Part shown: positions 37,908 through 47,184 of the stretch, piece after piece | Numbering within the stretch: position 1 is the stretch's first letter | Layout: the number at the start of each line of letters is the position of its first letter | Assembly (NCBI GenBank): GCA_002471195.1 | Contig: DKPN01000014.1 | Span: 17,913-81,912, forward strand | DNA length: 64,000 bases | Source: Bacteroides sp. UBA7333 | GTDB lineage: Bacteria; Bacteroidota; Bacteroidia; Bacteroidales; Bacteroidaceae | Direction: 5' to 3' | Translations under genes and position numbers: made by a program | Notes under the pieces: generated by a model | The model's database searches: none | Told to the model about the DNA's origin: nothing | Seen by the model: the letters and a program-made list of their open reading frames with translations, nothing else

Positions 37908-39563
37908 TTAGAATAATTTAGACTTGGTGTGGTTAATCGTTACACCATATATTTCAACATCAGGAATCACTGTTTCAACTTGATATTTACCTCCTGATTT
38001 ATAGCATCTCATCAAACCCGATTTAATGTTTGATGTTGTACCTGCTCTAAATCCAAAGTATACAGAATCGTCATCAGGATCGAGTACCATTTGGCAGATA
38101 TCAATATATTCACCCGATGATCCTTCATCATTCGACACTAACTCCTTAACTAGATAATTTTTTATTTTATTCTGCAAGCTACCTTCGGCAGTCGATTCAT
38201 TAGGTATTTCGTTTAATGGAACGACATAAAGTCCTGGAGTTGCACCTTCGCGAATTGCAAAATACGCGACTTGGTTTTTTTCATCAATCACCAATGATTT
38301 TATAAACAAACCACCAGCAGTCATACCCGAAGAAGGCACAGTTGTTTTACCAATATCAGAATCCATAAAGCGGAATGTTCCCACATTATTAAATGTTTTT
38401 GGCCACCACCAAACACCCTTTGAAGTTTTAGTAAAACAGGCATTTATAGCACCATAGTCATATCCATTTTTGTAATACCCTAGTTTATCATTTTGAACGA
38501 AATAGCTATATTTATCGCTCGTGGGATCTAACTGAAGATTTCTTGAAGAGAGAGGCAAACGACGGATACCTGTATTTCTATCCGTGAAATAAAGCATTTT
38601 GCCTTGCTCATCAATATAACCATAGTGAGGGTCATCAAATGCAGCCCCTCCGCTATTAGTCAATACATCCTCTACTTTTTTACCATCTTTCGAAACAACA
38701 AAAATACGTCCATCACCAAGATTGCCATCAATATCATTTACATATCCGATTTGTTTTCCTGCATCGAGAACGAACATAATTGAATCTGTGAAAAGTAAGT
38801 TATATGGATGCATACCCGATTTAACTCCTAGATCGAAAGGAAATACTTTTACATTTTCAGGAATATTTTTAATCAATTTATAAGCTTGAATGTTACCATC
38901 TTTCACTGCATAATAGATGGTTTTCACCTTTTCGGTATAACCTACTGGTACTTTTACTACAGTTTCTTGCAATGCTCTTCCACCGAGTTTAACGTGTAAT
39001 ACAACAGCCTGTGAGCCCACATTTAAGAATTTAACTTTCCCTGGGTTTTCTTCAGTCGAACTAGTTATCACATTCTTATCTTCATCGAGTGTGCCTTCAG
39101 GAAATACCCATTCATATTCTAATGACAAATTAGCTGGGTTGGGCACTGTTACATCGAAGCCTACAAGCGACTCATTAACTTCGCAAATTTCATCATCGGA
39201 AGTTAAAACAATGGTAGGAGTTATATCATTGATTAAAACCTGATAACTTTTCATCCCAACATTTTCTAATGATAATGTTACTCTATAAAGACCGGCAGCC
39301 TCGTATTTGTGGGCAGGCGATTCATCATTTACCTTTGGTGTTCCATCACCAAAATCCCAAGTAAAATTACCTTGCATCGACGATGTATTAGTGAACTGTA
39401 TTGTTGAACCAACCAAATAGTCTAGTTTATAATAGTCTCCTTGAACTTCATAATTGAAATTAACCTTTTCGCTAGGCATCTGCTCAATATCAAGTTTATT
39501 CTCAATACACGCATTCATTAGTATAGCAAGAATAAATAATAATATATATTTCAAATCTTTCAT
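37908..39563 (-). CDS. PKD-domain surface lipoprotein with propeller-like C-terminus (SusE/F position)
   Basis: This 551-residue lipoprotein (signal LFILAILMNAC) has two PKD-like domains: one with FTWDFGDGTPKVND and HKYEAAGLYRVTLSLEN, the second with LEYEWVFPEGT. From about 215 a propeller-like region follows (IYYAVKDGNIQAYKL, MLYFTDRNTGIRRLPL). It occupies the position of SusE/SusF-like surface glycan-binding proteins, third after SusC and SusD, and probably helps bind the substrate at the cell surface. No enzyme motif is seen. Confidence 0.8.
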   Translation of the reverse strand: MKDLKYILLFILAILMNACIENKLDIEQMPSEKVNFNYEVQGDYYKLDYLVGSTIQFTNTSSMQGNFTWDFGDGTPKVNDESPAHKYEAAGLYRVTLSLENVGMKSYQVLINDITPTIVLTSDDEICEVNESLVGFDVTVPNPANLSLEYEWVFPEGTLDEDKNVITSSTEENPGKVKFLNVGSQAVVLHVKLGGRALQETVVKVPVGYTEKVKTIYYAVKDGNIQAYKLIKNIPENVKVFPFDLGVKSGMHPYNLLFTDSIMFVLDAGKQIGYVNDIDGNLGDGRIFVVSKDGKKVEDVLTNSGGAAFDDPHYGYIDEQGKMLYFTDRNTGIRRLPLSSRNLQLDPTSDKYSYFVQNDKLGYYKNGYDYGAINACFTKTSKGVWWWPKTFNNVGTFRFMDSDIGKTTVPSSGMTAGGLFIKSLVIDEKNQVAYFAIREGATPGLYVVPLNEIPNESTAEGSLQNKIKNYLVKELVSNDEGSSGEYIDICQMVLDPDDDSVYFGFRAGTTSNIKSGLMRCYKSGGKYQVETVIPDVEIYGVTINHTKSKLF

Positions 39564-39571
39564 ATCGCTTT

Positions 39572-40435
39572 TTAGTTTAAAGTTATTTCCTTTGATTCAG
39601 TAACTCCGGTATTCCCTTTCTTATCAATTACTTTAAAAGTAGCATCTAAAGTGTAGTTCTTTTCGTATGCCACTCTATATGCTGCATTCGCCGAATCATA
39701 TATCAGGTCTTTAAATTCGATGGCATCATATTTACTCTTGATCGTTGATTTTGCCTCATCCTTAATCCAAAAAACCCACAATTGTGTATTGTCATTAAAG
39801 ATTGAGTCAGTATAACTCTTTAATTCAATATCATCCATCACATTCAATGATAAGAGAAGTTTGCGTAAATCGGCATACTTATCTTTTTGTTCGATTTCAG
39901 TATACAACTCACTACGAAACTCACTCATAAAGTTTTCAGGGAAAAGTGTAGTAAACTTATCTTGATCAAAGTTTGCTACATTCGTCCAAGTAACAGGTTT
40001 TAAAGAGTTACTCGTTGGAAACGATGAGGTTAATACGTAATTTCGTTTACTATTATCCCAAAGGTCTTCACTAAATTCGAAAGTTGCTTTTCGTTGATTG
40101 ATATGTACCACTTCGTCGGTTGCCAAGCTCTTCACATAGTTGGTTGTTAGATTGGGGCATGTTACCGACATACTTTTATGTTCAGTTTCGCTATACCAAA
40201 TCTCCATTCTATCAATCGGATTTTTTTCGGCACTAAAAAACTGTCCTACAAATTCAACATTATTTCCGGCACCTACCGTTGATGAGGGTAATTCCCAATA
40301 TGCACTTGGAGTTTGTTGTCCGGTAGTAACGACATCAGCAATAAAGTCATTCTTCTCGCAAGCGGTAAAAGCAAACAATATGCTTACCAAATATATCAGT
40401 TTATAATTTTTCATATACATACAGATTTTCTTCAT
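39572..40435 (-). CDS. PUL-associated surface lipoprotein, unknown ligand
   Basis: This 287-residue protein has a lipoprotein signal (LVSILFAFTAC) and beta-rich sequence without a motif I can name. It starts 3 bases after the SusD stop codon and ends 8 bases before the PKD lipoprotein, so it is part of the SusCD operon and probably a surface glycan-binding protein. A second in-frame ATG at 40414 (MKNYKLIYL) gives a more compact signal peptide and may be the true start. Confidence 0.72.
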   Translation of the reverse strand: MKKICMYMKNYKLIYLVSILFAFTACEKNDFIADVVTTGQQTPSAYWELPSSTVGAGNNVEFVGQFFSAEKNPIDRMEIWYSETEHKSMSVTCPNLTTNYVKSLATDEVVHINQRKATFEFSEDLWDNSKRNYVLTSSFPTSNSLKPVTWTNVANFDQDKFTTLFPENFMSEFRSELYTEIEQKDKYADLRKLLLSLNVMDDIELKSYTDSIFNDNTQLWVFWIKDEAKSTIKSKYDAIEFKDLIYDSANAAYRVAYEKNYTLDATFKVIDKKGNTGVTESKEITLN

Positions 40436-40438
40436 TTA

Positions 40439-42097
40439 TTATCGATGTCCACCGTTATTTACAGCCCAAATCATAGGTTTCTTTAACCAATCGGGGTTTT
40501 TGTATGCACCCAGTCTGATTAACTCATCCTTATTATATTTCTCCTCAGCTTCAGGATCATAGTTAATTCTATGAATCCAGACATCTGCCAATGAGCCATC
40601 AGGATTCTTATCAACGCACCAGAAAGGTTCGTACAAATTGTAAGGTCGTTTTAATGCAGGATAAATTATTACACCATCGTATGTAATATTATTCTTTGGA
40701 TTGCTATAATTATAGCGTCGCATATCCGTCCAAATTTCGGGTTGAAGATACATGCACACATATTTTTGGCGCATGATATGTCCAATATCAAAACCACTTT
40801 CGGGCATATAGGTAGTATTTTTCATGTAGTTGTCGACATAACGTTTAACACAATGGAAGCGTTGAAAGCTTTTATTGGCAGCTTTTACCGTCCATTCGCG
40901 TGCTCCTGCTTTATCGCCTTTCCAGTATAACGCTTCGGCTTTAATCAACATCAACTCTTCGGTCAACATCAAAGGCACATATCCATCATTTTTATTATAA
41001 GGATTATAAGTAGTATCGGTAAGACTGATTGGTGTTGTACAATACAAATCGGGGTAATGTGTTTCTTTAGCAGAAGCATCCATGCCGATATTACACTCCA
41101 GATAACGATATATTTTTCGTCCGTCGGCACCAACACGAGGTTTCATAAAAGCCTGCATACGTGGATCTTTAGCATATCCTTTCGATGGATTAGAGCTTGC
41201 TTCAACACCCAACATATTGACCATAAAAAATTGAGAAGGAATCGACTTATCCAAGTCGTTAGAACGGCTTTCCCATCCACCAATTTTGGGTTTAGCCGGC
41301 CCCCAAGGACTGTTTGCTTCGGCTACACCACCATCAAACTTATACAATGGTTCTTCCCATTCATCACTCAATGCAGCATCGACAGCTGCAATAATGGCAT
41401 CACAACTTTTTGTATTATTATCCCAATTGGGTAATTTACGAAGCAAAATACGCGCTTTCAACCCATAGGTAAATTGTCTCCATTTCTTTAAATCGCCTGA
41501 GAATATACGATCCATCTTCGTTGTGATTTTCAAGTTCGCAGGATTTTCGGTTACACTTGGATCATTGTAAAGAGCCAGTAGTTCATCGGCCTCTTGAAGC
41601 ATCCATTCATAAATAGACTCTTGTGTATCGTATGTGATGTGAGCGGTATAAGCTGTTGAACGAGGCATATCACCAAAGGCATCGGTAGTCAATTGCATTG
41701 ACATTAAGTTGATGGTTCTACCAATAAGAGGAGCGTTCAAGTAGCCGCGCTCTTCAGAAGTTTTCAACATGCCTCTTAAGTTTGTACCAATATCAAAGAA
41801 ATGTCTGCGCCATTGTGGATGACGATTCATCGATAAAAACTCCCATCCACCTTTATATGCAGTCGAATTCACTTGTGCACGTGCACCAGTAGTAAGTGCT
41901 TGGGCCAAATAGATGTTATATTCGGCATGATCGTAATTGGTTTGTGCCGCATAAAAAGTCAATATCGGAAGAATCAAATCAGGAGTAGCAACAGTGATAT
42001 TATCAGAGCTCTCATTAATATCAAAATAGTCTTCGCAACTGGTCATCGACAACAGTGCAACCAATAAAAGACAAGGTATATATTTAAATCGTTTCAT
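40439..42097 (-). CDS. SusD-like (SusD-like_2 type) outer-membrane lipoprotein
   Basis: This 552-residue lipoprotein (signal ending SMTSCEDYFDINES) resembles the SusD-like_2 family more than classic RagB/SusD. It has DVNxNP-like DINESSDNITVATPDLILP after the lipobox, TTDAFGDMPRS, and the late EIWTDMRRYNY block typical of the family. It partners the SusC 11 bases upstream, capping the barrel and binding the oligosaccharide at the cell surface. Length is normal. Confidence 0.92.
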   Translation of the reverse strand: MKRFKYIPCLLLVALLSMTSCEDYFDINESSDNITVATPDLILPILTFYAAQTNYDHAEYNIYLAQALTTGARAQVNSTAYKGGWEFLSMNRHPQWRRHFFDIGTNLRGMLKTSEERGYLNAPLIGRTINLMSMQLTTDAFGDMPRSTAYTAHITYDTQESIYEWMLQEADELLALYNDPSVTENPANLKITTKMDRIFSGDLKKWRQFTYGLKARILLRKLPNWDNNTKSCDAIIAAVDAALSDEWEEPLYKFDGGVAEANSPWGPAKPKIGGWESRSNDLDKSIPSQFFMVNMLGVEASSNPSKGYAKDPRMQAFMKPRVGADGRKIYRYLECNIGMDASAKETHYPDLYCTTPISLTDTTYNPYNKNDGYVPLMLTEELMLIKAEALYWKGDKAGAREWTVKAANKSFQRFHCVKRYVDNYMKNTTYMPESGFDIGHIMRQKYVCMYLQPEIWTDMRRYNYSNPKNNITYDGVIIYPALKRPYNLYEPFWCVDKNPDGSLADVWIHRINYDPEAEEKYNKDELIRLGAYKNPDWLKKPMIWAVNNGGHR

Positions 42098-42108
42098 ATT
42101 TATTCAAT

Positions 42109-45100
42109 TTAGAAGGTTGCATTGATAGATACATTAAAACTACGTGTACTTGGAATACTGAAGTTGTCGACTCCCATATTTCCGGTTCCACCTGCAACGC
42201 CTGCATTTACTTGAGGGTCGCAACCGGTATACTTAGTAGCTAAGAATAAATTTCTACCAGTCAATGATAAGCGTAGTGCATTAAACACTGAGTTTTTCAA
42301 TAACGAGCTAAAGTCGTAACTTACGGTAACATAGCTCAATCGGAGATAAGAACCATCTTCCAAGAAGTTGGAAGTAATGTTACTAAAATTATCAATCAGA
42401 GTTTTTTGATCTAACAAGATTGGTTTTTCATTTGGCACATACGATCCGTCAGCTTGTTGCACCATACCTTTTACAACTACCTCTCTGTTACGATATTTTT
42501 CGGTAAACAAACTTTGTCCATTAGAGAAGAGTGAGCGTTGTGTTACATTCAGCACTTTTCCTCCTTTACGTGCATCCAGCAAGAATGAAACAGATAAATT
42601 TTTCCATTGCAACATTGACGTAATACCCATCAAGAACTTAGGTTCACGATCGCCAATATAGTTGCTTTTAGTAGGACTAATCACCGGATAACCATTTTCA
42701 TCGCAAATGATATCTCCATTGGGTGTACGACTATAATCTTTGCCGGTGATAGAAGTCGTCGACATACCTAAATAAGCACTGGTGAATGCATCACCAAATT
42801 GATTTCCTTGCATTTCAGACTGTCCTTCGGGCAAACCTTTTACCTTGCCTCTATTGAAACCAAAGTTTACATTCGCATTCCAAATCCAATCTTTGTTTTT
42901 CATAATTTCCTGACTGATTTGAAGTTCGACTCCCTTATTTTCGATATTACCTTCGTTGCGAATCGCCAAGATAGTACCTTGTGTAGGCGATACACGAACA
43001 TACAAAATTTGATTGTCTACTTTTGTGTTATAATAAGCTACGTCAATCTTAGTTTTTTCGCTAAAAAAGCGCAAGTCTAAACCAATTTCCCACGAACGCG
43101 ACATTTCAGGATCTAGATTAACAGCACGGCTCTTAGTTGGGTCGGTAGCAAAACCTTGATCGGGGAAAGCGGGCTTTTGTACATATCTTTCATCGAAAGC
43201 ATAAGGTTGTGCATCTTTACCTACTTTGGCCCAGTTACCACGAATCTTACCATACGAAAATACATCGCTCGACAATTTAAACAGTTCGGTAAAGATTAAC
43301 CCTCCCGTCACCGATGGATAGAAATAGTGGCGTGTGCTCAATGTTGAAGTAAAATCTTCTCGAGCCGTACCACTGACATAAGCAATGCCTTTGTAGTCGA
43401 ATCTTAATTCACCAAAATAGCCCATCATGCGTTTATGACTATGAATTAAAGAGGTGTTACGTCCGATTTCCTGTGCAGTAATATTAGATAAATTTTCGAA
43501 ACCAAATATTTGGAAACCATCACCACCTGTACCTACACTACGGCTTTTGCGCTCTTTAAGTTCGTAGCCACCTAAGAAATGAATATTAAAATTCTTGGCA
43601 ATAGTCACATCATAATTTACAATGGCTTGTAAGGTTAGCATTCGCGAACGGCTTTGGCTAAAATCAATCGATCCGAAATATTTCTCATCTACATTTCCAG
43701 AGTTTTCAAAATCTTCTCTTAAAAATTTAGGTGCTGTAATGCTTTCGCTTTCAGCATGATTTTCGTCCCAACTAAACTTACCTGCTACCTCTAATCCTGC
43801 AATGGGTTTCCATTGAATATTAGCTCCCAACATATTGCGAGTGGAGTTGCCTTGCCCGCTATCCATGTATCTCGACCACATGGGACTTGCAGGTAAAGCT
43901 ATCATTTCATTGTCGGTAAGCCCCTCAGTAGGGAATATCCAATTGGGCATTCCATTATTTTGATACTGTGAAATATCCATATCAATGGGCCAGTTGTAAA
44001 CAGAAGAAGGAATAATACCTCCACCACGCGAAACCGTATTGATAACATTGGCAGATAATCCTATTTCTAAGGTTTTTGTCACCTTGTAAGATCCTTTCAG
44101 CATTAAATTCATACGGTTTTGATAGTCATCATATACAATACCATCGGCCATCGAATAAGCCAATGACCCGAAACCGACAAAACGATCGGTACCACCCGAT
44201 GCGCTCATATCATATTTTTGGGTAAAACCATGTTGAAAATAAGCATCAATATTATCGAAAGTCTTAGCGCCGTCTTCAATCATCGGGCCCCAACCATTCA
44301 CTACATTCGAAGCATTAAACACACCGCGCGAACCGGGCAGATAAGTTTGCTGTACTTTAGGCAAACGCATCGCCGTATTCACTTCGACACTTGCATTGGC
44401 ATTAACGATCAGTTTGCCCGCCTGCCCTCTTTTGGTTGTAATCAAAATAACACCGTTCGAAGCCTCTTGACCATACAAAGCGGATGCTGCCGCTCCTTTT
44501 AAAACTGTCATTGACTCCACATCCGAAGGGTTGATTTGTGAAGCAATTCCGGCACCCGATACAGGCATACCATCGATAATCAATAAAGGTTGATTATCCA
44601 TTACATTATTAATTGAAGAGATTCCTCGGATTAAGATTTGTGAAGAAGCATTGGGCGAACCACCATTAGAGGTGACACTCAAACCCGATACTTTACCTTG
44701 CAATGCGCTTACCAAGTTCGTATTGGCGCCACCCATTAACTCATCAGAATCTAAACTCTGTACCGCATAATTTAATTTCTTTTTTTGTGTGGTTACACCC
44801 ATGGCAGTCACCACCACCTCATCTACCATGATAGAAGATGTTTTCATGGTGACATTAATGGTTGTTCGTCCGTCAACTTTGATATCTTGTGGTTCCATAC
44901 CCACATAGGTGAAAACTAAAGTACTATTATTGGGTACTTTAATCGAATATTTCCCGTCGAAATCAGTGATAGATCCTGTTCCGGGATCGCCTTTTACTGT
45001 TACGGAAGCACCTATAACCGGTTCGTTATCATCGGCTGATATAACTTTGCCTGTTACAATTTGTTGAGCACATACCGTAATTGCCCAAAGGGAAAAAAGC

Positions 45101-45123
45101 AGACATAGCAACTGTTTTTTCAT
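42109..45123 (-). CDS. SusC/RagA-family TonB-dependent receptor (intact)
   Basis: This 1,004-residue outer-membrane transporter has a signal peptide (ending VCAQQ), a carboxypeptidase-regulatory-like domain (VTGKVISADDNEPVIGASV), a TonB-box region (SSIMVDEVVVTAMG), the plug with ALQGKVSGLSVTSNGG and LKGAAASALYGQEASNGVI, and a full barrel ending FNVSINATF. It imports oligosaccharides with energy from TonB. As first gene of the 22-45 kb locus, its likely cargo is released wall glycan or muropeptide. A leader of about 340 bases with alternative stems precedes it. No sigma/anti-sigma pair or hybrid regulator lies next to it. Confidence 0.95.
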   Translation of the reverse strand: MKKQLLCLLFSLWAITVCAQQIVTGKVISADDNEPVIGASVTVKGDPGTGSITDFDGKYSIKVPNNSTLVFTYVGMEPQDIKVDGRTTINVTMKTSSIMVDEVVVTAMGVTTQKKKLNYAVQSLDSDELMGGANTNLVSALQGKVSGLSVTSNGGSPNASSQILIRGISSINNVMDNQPLLIIDGMPVSGAGIASQINPSDVESMTVLKGAAASALYGQEASNGVILITTKRGQAGKLIVNANASVEVNTAMRLPKVQQTYLPGSRGVFNASNVVNGWGPMIEDGAKTFDNIDAYFQHGFTQKYDMSASGGTDRFVGFGSLAYSMADGIVYDDYQNRMNLMLKGSYKVTKTLEIGLSANVINTVSRGGGIIPSSVYNWPIDMDISQYQNNGMPNWIFPTEGLTDNEMIALPASPMWSRYMDSGQGNSTRNMLGANIQWKPIAGLEVAGKFSWDENHAESESITAPKFLREDFENSGNVDEKYFGSIDFSQSRSRMLTLQAIVNYDVTIAKNFNIHFLGGYELKERKSRSVGTGGDGFQIFGFENLSNITAQEIGRNTSLIHSHKRMMGYFGELRFDYKGIAYVSGTAREDFTSTLSTRHYFYPSVTGGLIFTELFKLSSDVFSYGKIRGNWAKVGKDAQPYAFDERYVQKPAFPDQGFATDPTKSRAVNLDPEMSRSWEIGLDLRFFSEKTKIDVAYYNTKVDNQILYVRVSPTQGTILAIRNEGNIENKGVELQISQEIMKNKDWIWNANVNFGFNRGKVKGLPEGQSEMQGNQFGDAFTSAYLGMSTTSITGKDYSRTPNGDIICDENGYPVISPTKSNYIGDREPKFLMGITSMLQWKNLSVSFLLDARKGGKVLNVTQRSLFSNGQSLFTEKYRNREVVVKGMVQQADGSYVPNEKPILLDQKTLIDNFSNITSNFLEDGSYLRLSYVTVSYDFSSLLKNSVFNALRLSLTGRNLFLATKYTGCDPQVNAGVAGGTGNMGVDNFSIPSTRSFNVSINATF

Positions 45124-45661
45124 AATATAAATCTATTTAATTTTATAGTCTATCAGATTTTAGATCGATTGCCTGTATTTATTTCGTAAATACAGCAGCC
45201 ACACAAACATTTGTTTTTGGTTTAAATATACTTATTCTGTTATTTTAACTCAAAAAGGGTCAATTTGCTAAACCGTGAAGAGTGTTGCCATCACTCAAAA
45301 CGTTTTTTAAAAATATAAATCAAATTACAGAGAATAGTACTGAACCTTTGTTAAGTACCGGATAAATTAGAAACCATTTTATTACAAAATGGCATAAGAT
45401 CAAGGCAAACATTGAGACAAGTAATTGGGAATCATCAAGCAAATCATGCAGTCTTTGCTTGTCTCTTAAACAAAGATATGTATTTTTTTATATGTTAGAA
45501 CTTTTATTTGTTCTTATTTTGTTTTATATACATTTTTTCACGTTATCAATTTATTGCGCATAAAGAGTCGAAACACGATAACTTGAAAGCAATATCATTA
45601 AAACGATTTTAATAATAGCCGCTCATTTTACAATTCACGCTATTATGGCAAAATGCAAGGA
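45124..45661 (-). promoter_or_regulatory. Long untranslated leader and promoter region of the second SusC operon
   Basis: This 538-base gene-free stretch carries a minus-strand TATCTTTG box (45478-45471), predicting an RNA start near 45464 and a leader of about 340 bases. The RNA would begin at GAGACAAG (45465-45458), which can pair with CTTGTCTC (45421-45414). Alternatively CAAGCAAA (45461-45454) pairs with TTTGCTTG (45443-45436). The two stems share CAAG, so they exclude each other. Further down, CCATTTT/AAAATGG (45374-45380/45386-45392) forms a third stem. I recognise no known riboswitch. Confidence 0.5.
45597..45646 (-). terminator. Possible terminator after the MurK paralogue
   Basis: On the minus strand ATAATAGC (45646-45639) pairs with GCTATTAT (45619-45612) across a 19-base loop and is followed by TAAAATCGTTTTAA. 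The stem is short and the loop long, so the call is weak. Confidence 0.4.
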
Positions 45662-46507
45662 TTAATCTTCAATATTTAGGGAGTGAAATTCGACCAACCC
45701 ATCGATTAACGATTCATTGATAACATCAATCTCTACGCCAAAGCCGCGTCCCACTTGACGCAATAAATCGGAATAAGTATTGGCCACCGACCCAACAAAG
45801 CGGATGGGATAATTTTTATAATCGTATTGACAAATGCTACGAATAAAATAGCTTTTCAAATTGTTGGTTAACAGCGAATAAACATAATCATCCTCTATAT
45901 AATCGGCAAGAAAATAAGAGATGGTTGAGAGAAATCGATTGGGAAATGGCAAATCGTATACCGACTCCATAACATCGTCGGGTGTGATGCGGAATTTATC
46001 AAAAAAATCGGTAGCGATATATTTGGGTGCCAAACCTTTTAAAACATCCGAAAGAAACATTCGTCCGAGCACAGCTCCACTGCCCTCATCACCAAGTATA
46101 TAACCGGCTGCACGAACATTCTTAACAATGATCTTTCCATCATAAAAACAAGAATTTGAGCCCGTTCCCAAGATACAAGCTATGCCCGATTCGCACTTAA
46201 AAAGACTACGTGCAGCTCCCAACAAATCGCTTTCTACTTGAATCGGTGTTTTGAATTGGGCCACAAGAGAGGCACCTACAATATTCTTTTTATCATTATT
46301 ACCACAACCGGCACCGTAATAATAAACTTGTTCCAATTTTTTCTTGAAAAAGATATCGGGCAAGCCTAGGCGCACACTTCTACTGATATCTTTGCGACTC
46401 TGAAAATAAGGGTTTAATCCTTCGGTAAACTCACGCTGTATCACCCTATTATCTTCAACAAGTGCCCATTCCGTACGTGTAGAACTACTCTCTGCTATCA
46501 GTTTCAT
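45662..46507 (-). CDS. BadF/BadG-family kinase, MurK paralogue with altered phosphate motif
   Basis: This 281-residue cytoplasmic protein is a close paralogue of MurK at 61420-62265: same length, with shared GIACILGTGSNSCFY, GYILGDEGSGAVLG and PFPNRFL. The family includes GlcNAc kinases and the MurNAc/GlcNAc kinase MurK. The first phosphate motif is AESSSTRTEW instead of ADSGSTKTDW, replacing an Asp with Glu and a Lys with Arg. The catalytic Asp in GDEGSG is kept. It is monocistronic and points away from the large recycling operon. It could phosphorylate another amino sugar such as GlcNAc or GlcN, or be less active. Confidence 0.82.
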   Translation of the reverse strand: MKLIAESSSTRTEWALVEDNRVIQREFTEGLNPYFQSRKDISRSVRLGLPDIFFKKKLEQVYYYGAGCGNNDKKNIVGASLVAQFKTPIQVESDLLGAARSLFKCESGIACILGTGSNSCFYDGKIIVKNVRAAGYILGDEGSGAVLGRMFLSDVLKGLAPKYIATDFFDKFRITPDDVMESVYDLPFPNRFLSTISYFLADYIEDDYVYSLLTNNLKSYFIRSICQYDYKNYPIRFVGSVANTYSDLLRQVGRGFGVEIDVINESLIDGLVEFHSLNIED

Positions 46508-46533
46508 GGTTGGTTGCTTTGGTTATTATGACA

Positions 46534-46541
46534 CAAATATA
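46534..46541 (-). promoter_or_regulatory. -7 box for the MurK paralogue
   Basis: TATATTTG on the minus strand (46541-46534) matches TAnnTTTG, with the start of transcription near 46527 and a leader of about 20 bases. No matching TTTG is found upstream. Confidence 0.45.
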
Positions 46542-46654
46542 CAATCTTATTTATAATTCGAGTTCACTTTTTTACTTTTTTTAAATGCATACAAGAAAAG
46601 CTAACATACAGCCTTTCATTATATATTTATTTATTAACAAACCATCACCTCGCT

Positions 46655-46678
46655 ATGTTTTATTATTATATAAAACAT
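46655..46678. repeat. Short AT-rich inverted repeat in the divergent gap
   Basis: ATGTTTTAT (46655-46663) and ATAAAACAT (46670-46678) form a perfect 9-base dyad with a 6-base spacer. The rest of the 46508-47184 gap holds no gene apart from a possible 11-codon frame (MKKPSFPLSIL) at 47047-47082. The dyad could be an operator but nothing else supports that. Confidence 0.3.
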
Positions 46679-46763
46679 TCATACGAAATTGTTATACTAT
46701 TTTGCCGCAAATAAACCTATATTTTTAGAATAATACGACTGTAATAATGAGGTTTCATCTCGA

Positions 46764-46848
46764 CTACATGGGGATGTATTGATCTGCAACATCCCCGTGT
46801 TATGGGGTGTTACATGGGGGTGTATTGTCCTGATACTCCCCCATGTAG
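46764..46848. repeat. Dyad-rich intergenic island B upstream of the recycling operon
   Basis: The word TACATGGGGATGTATTG (46765-46781) recurs as TACATGGGGGTGTATTG (46811-46827), 16 of 17 bases identical, and in inverted form at about 46831-46847. The outer arms CTACATGGGG (46764-46773) and CCCCATGTAG (46839-46848) are perfect complements. A nested AACATCCCC (46788-46796)/GGGGTGTT (46804-46811) dyad lies between. It is GC-richer than its surroundings and sits between two divergent kinase/operon promoters. Confidence 0.6.
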
Positions 46849-47010
46849 CGAAAATAAATAAGAGCAAAGCCTATGGCGAAAAGGCTTTAAACAGGTGTAA
46901 ACAATACGATCGTAGCCCCTCAACCTTGTAGAAGCAGAACAGCATTTGCAAATATTTGATTATTATTGTTAACTTGATTAAATTTGTGTTTCTAATTTAA
47001 AATTATTCCA

Positions 47011-47018
47011 TATCTTTG
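47011..47018 (+). promoter_or_regulatory. -7 box of the large recycling operon
   Basis: TATCTTTG (47011-47018) fits TAnnTTTG. The nearest TTTG (46983-46986) is 24 bases upstream, longer than the usual 19-21. A start near 47025 would leave a leader of about 160 bases before the first gene. Confidence 0.45.
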
Positions 47019-47184
47019 TTTTATAGCGTTGAATCGAGTTATACATATGAAAAAACCTTCTTTTCCCCTATCTATCCTTTAGGTGTATCGTTAGCATATC
47101 AATCGCATATACCATTCATTCGGAAAAGATGTATCTATGTTTGATTAGAATAGGATGTATTACTATATATATAATGTGTAAATT

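Noticed and set aside
47047..47082. Possible 11-codon leader peptide (MKKPSFPLSIL) before the symporter gene
   Set aside because: No codon bias, repeated codon or attenuator stem supports it; such short frames are expected by chance.
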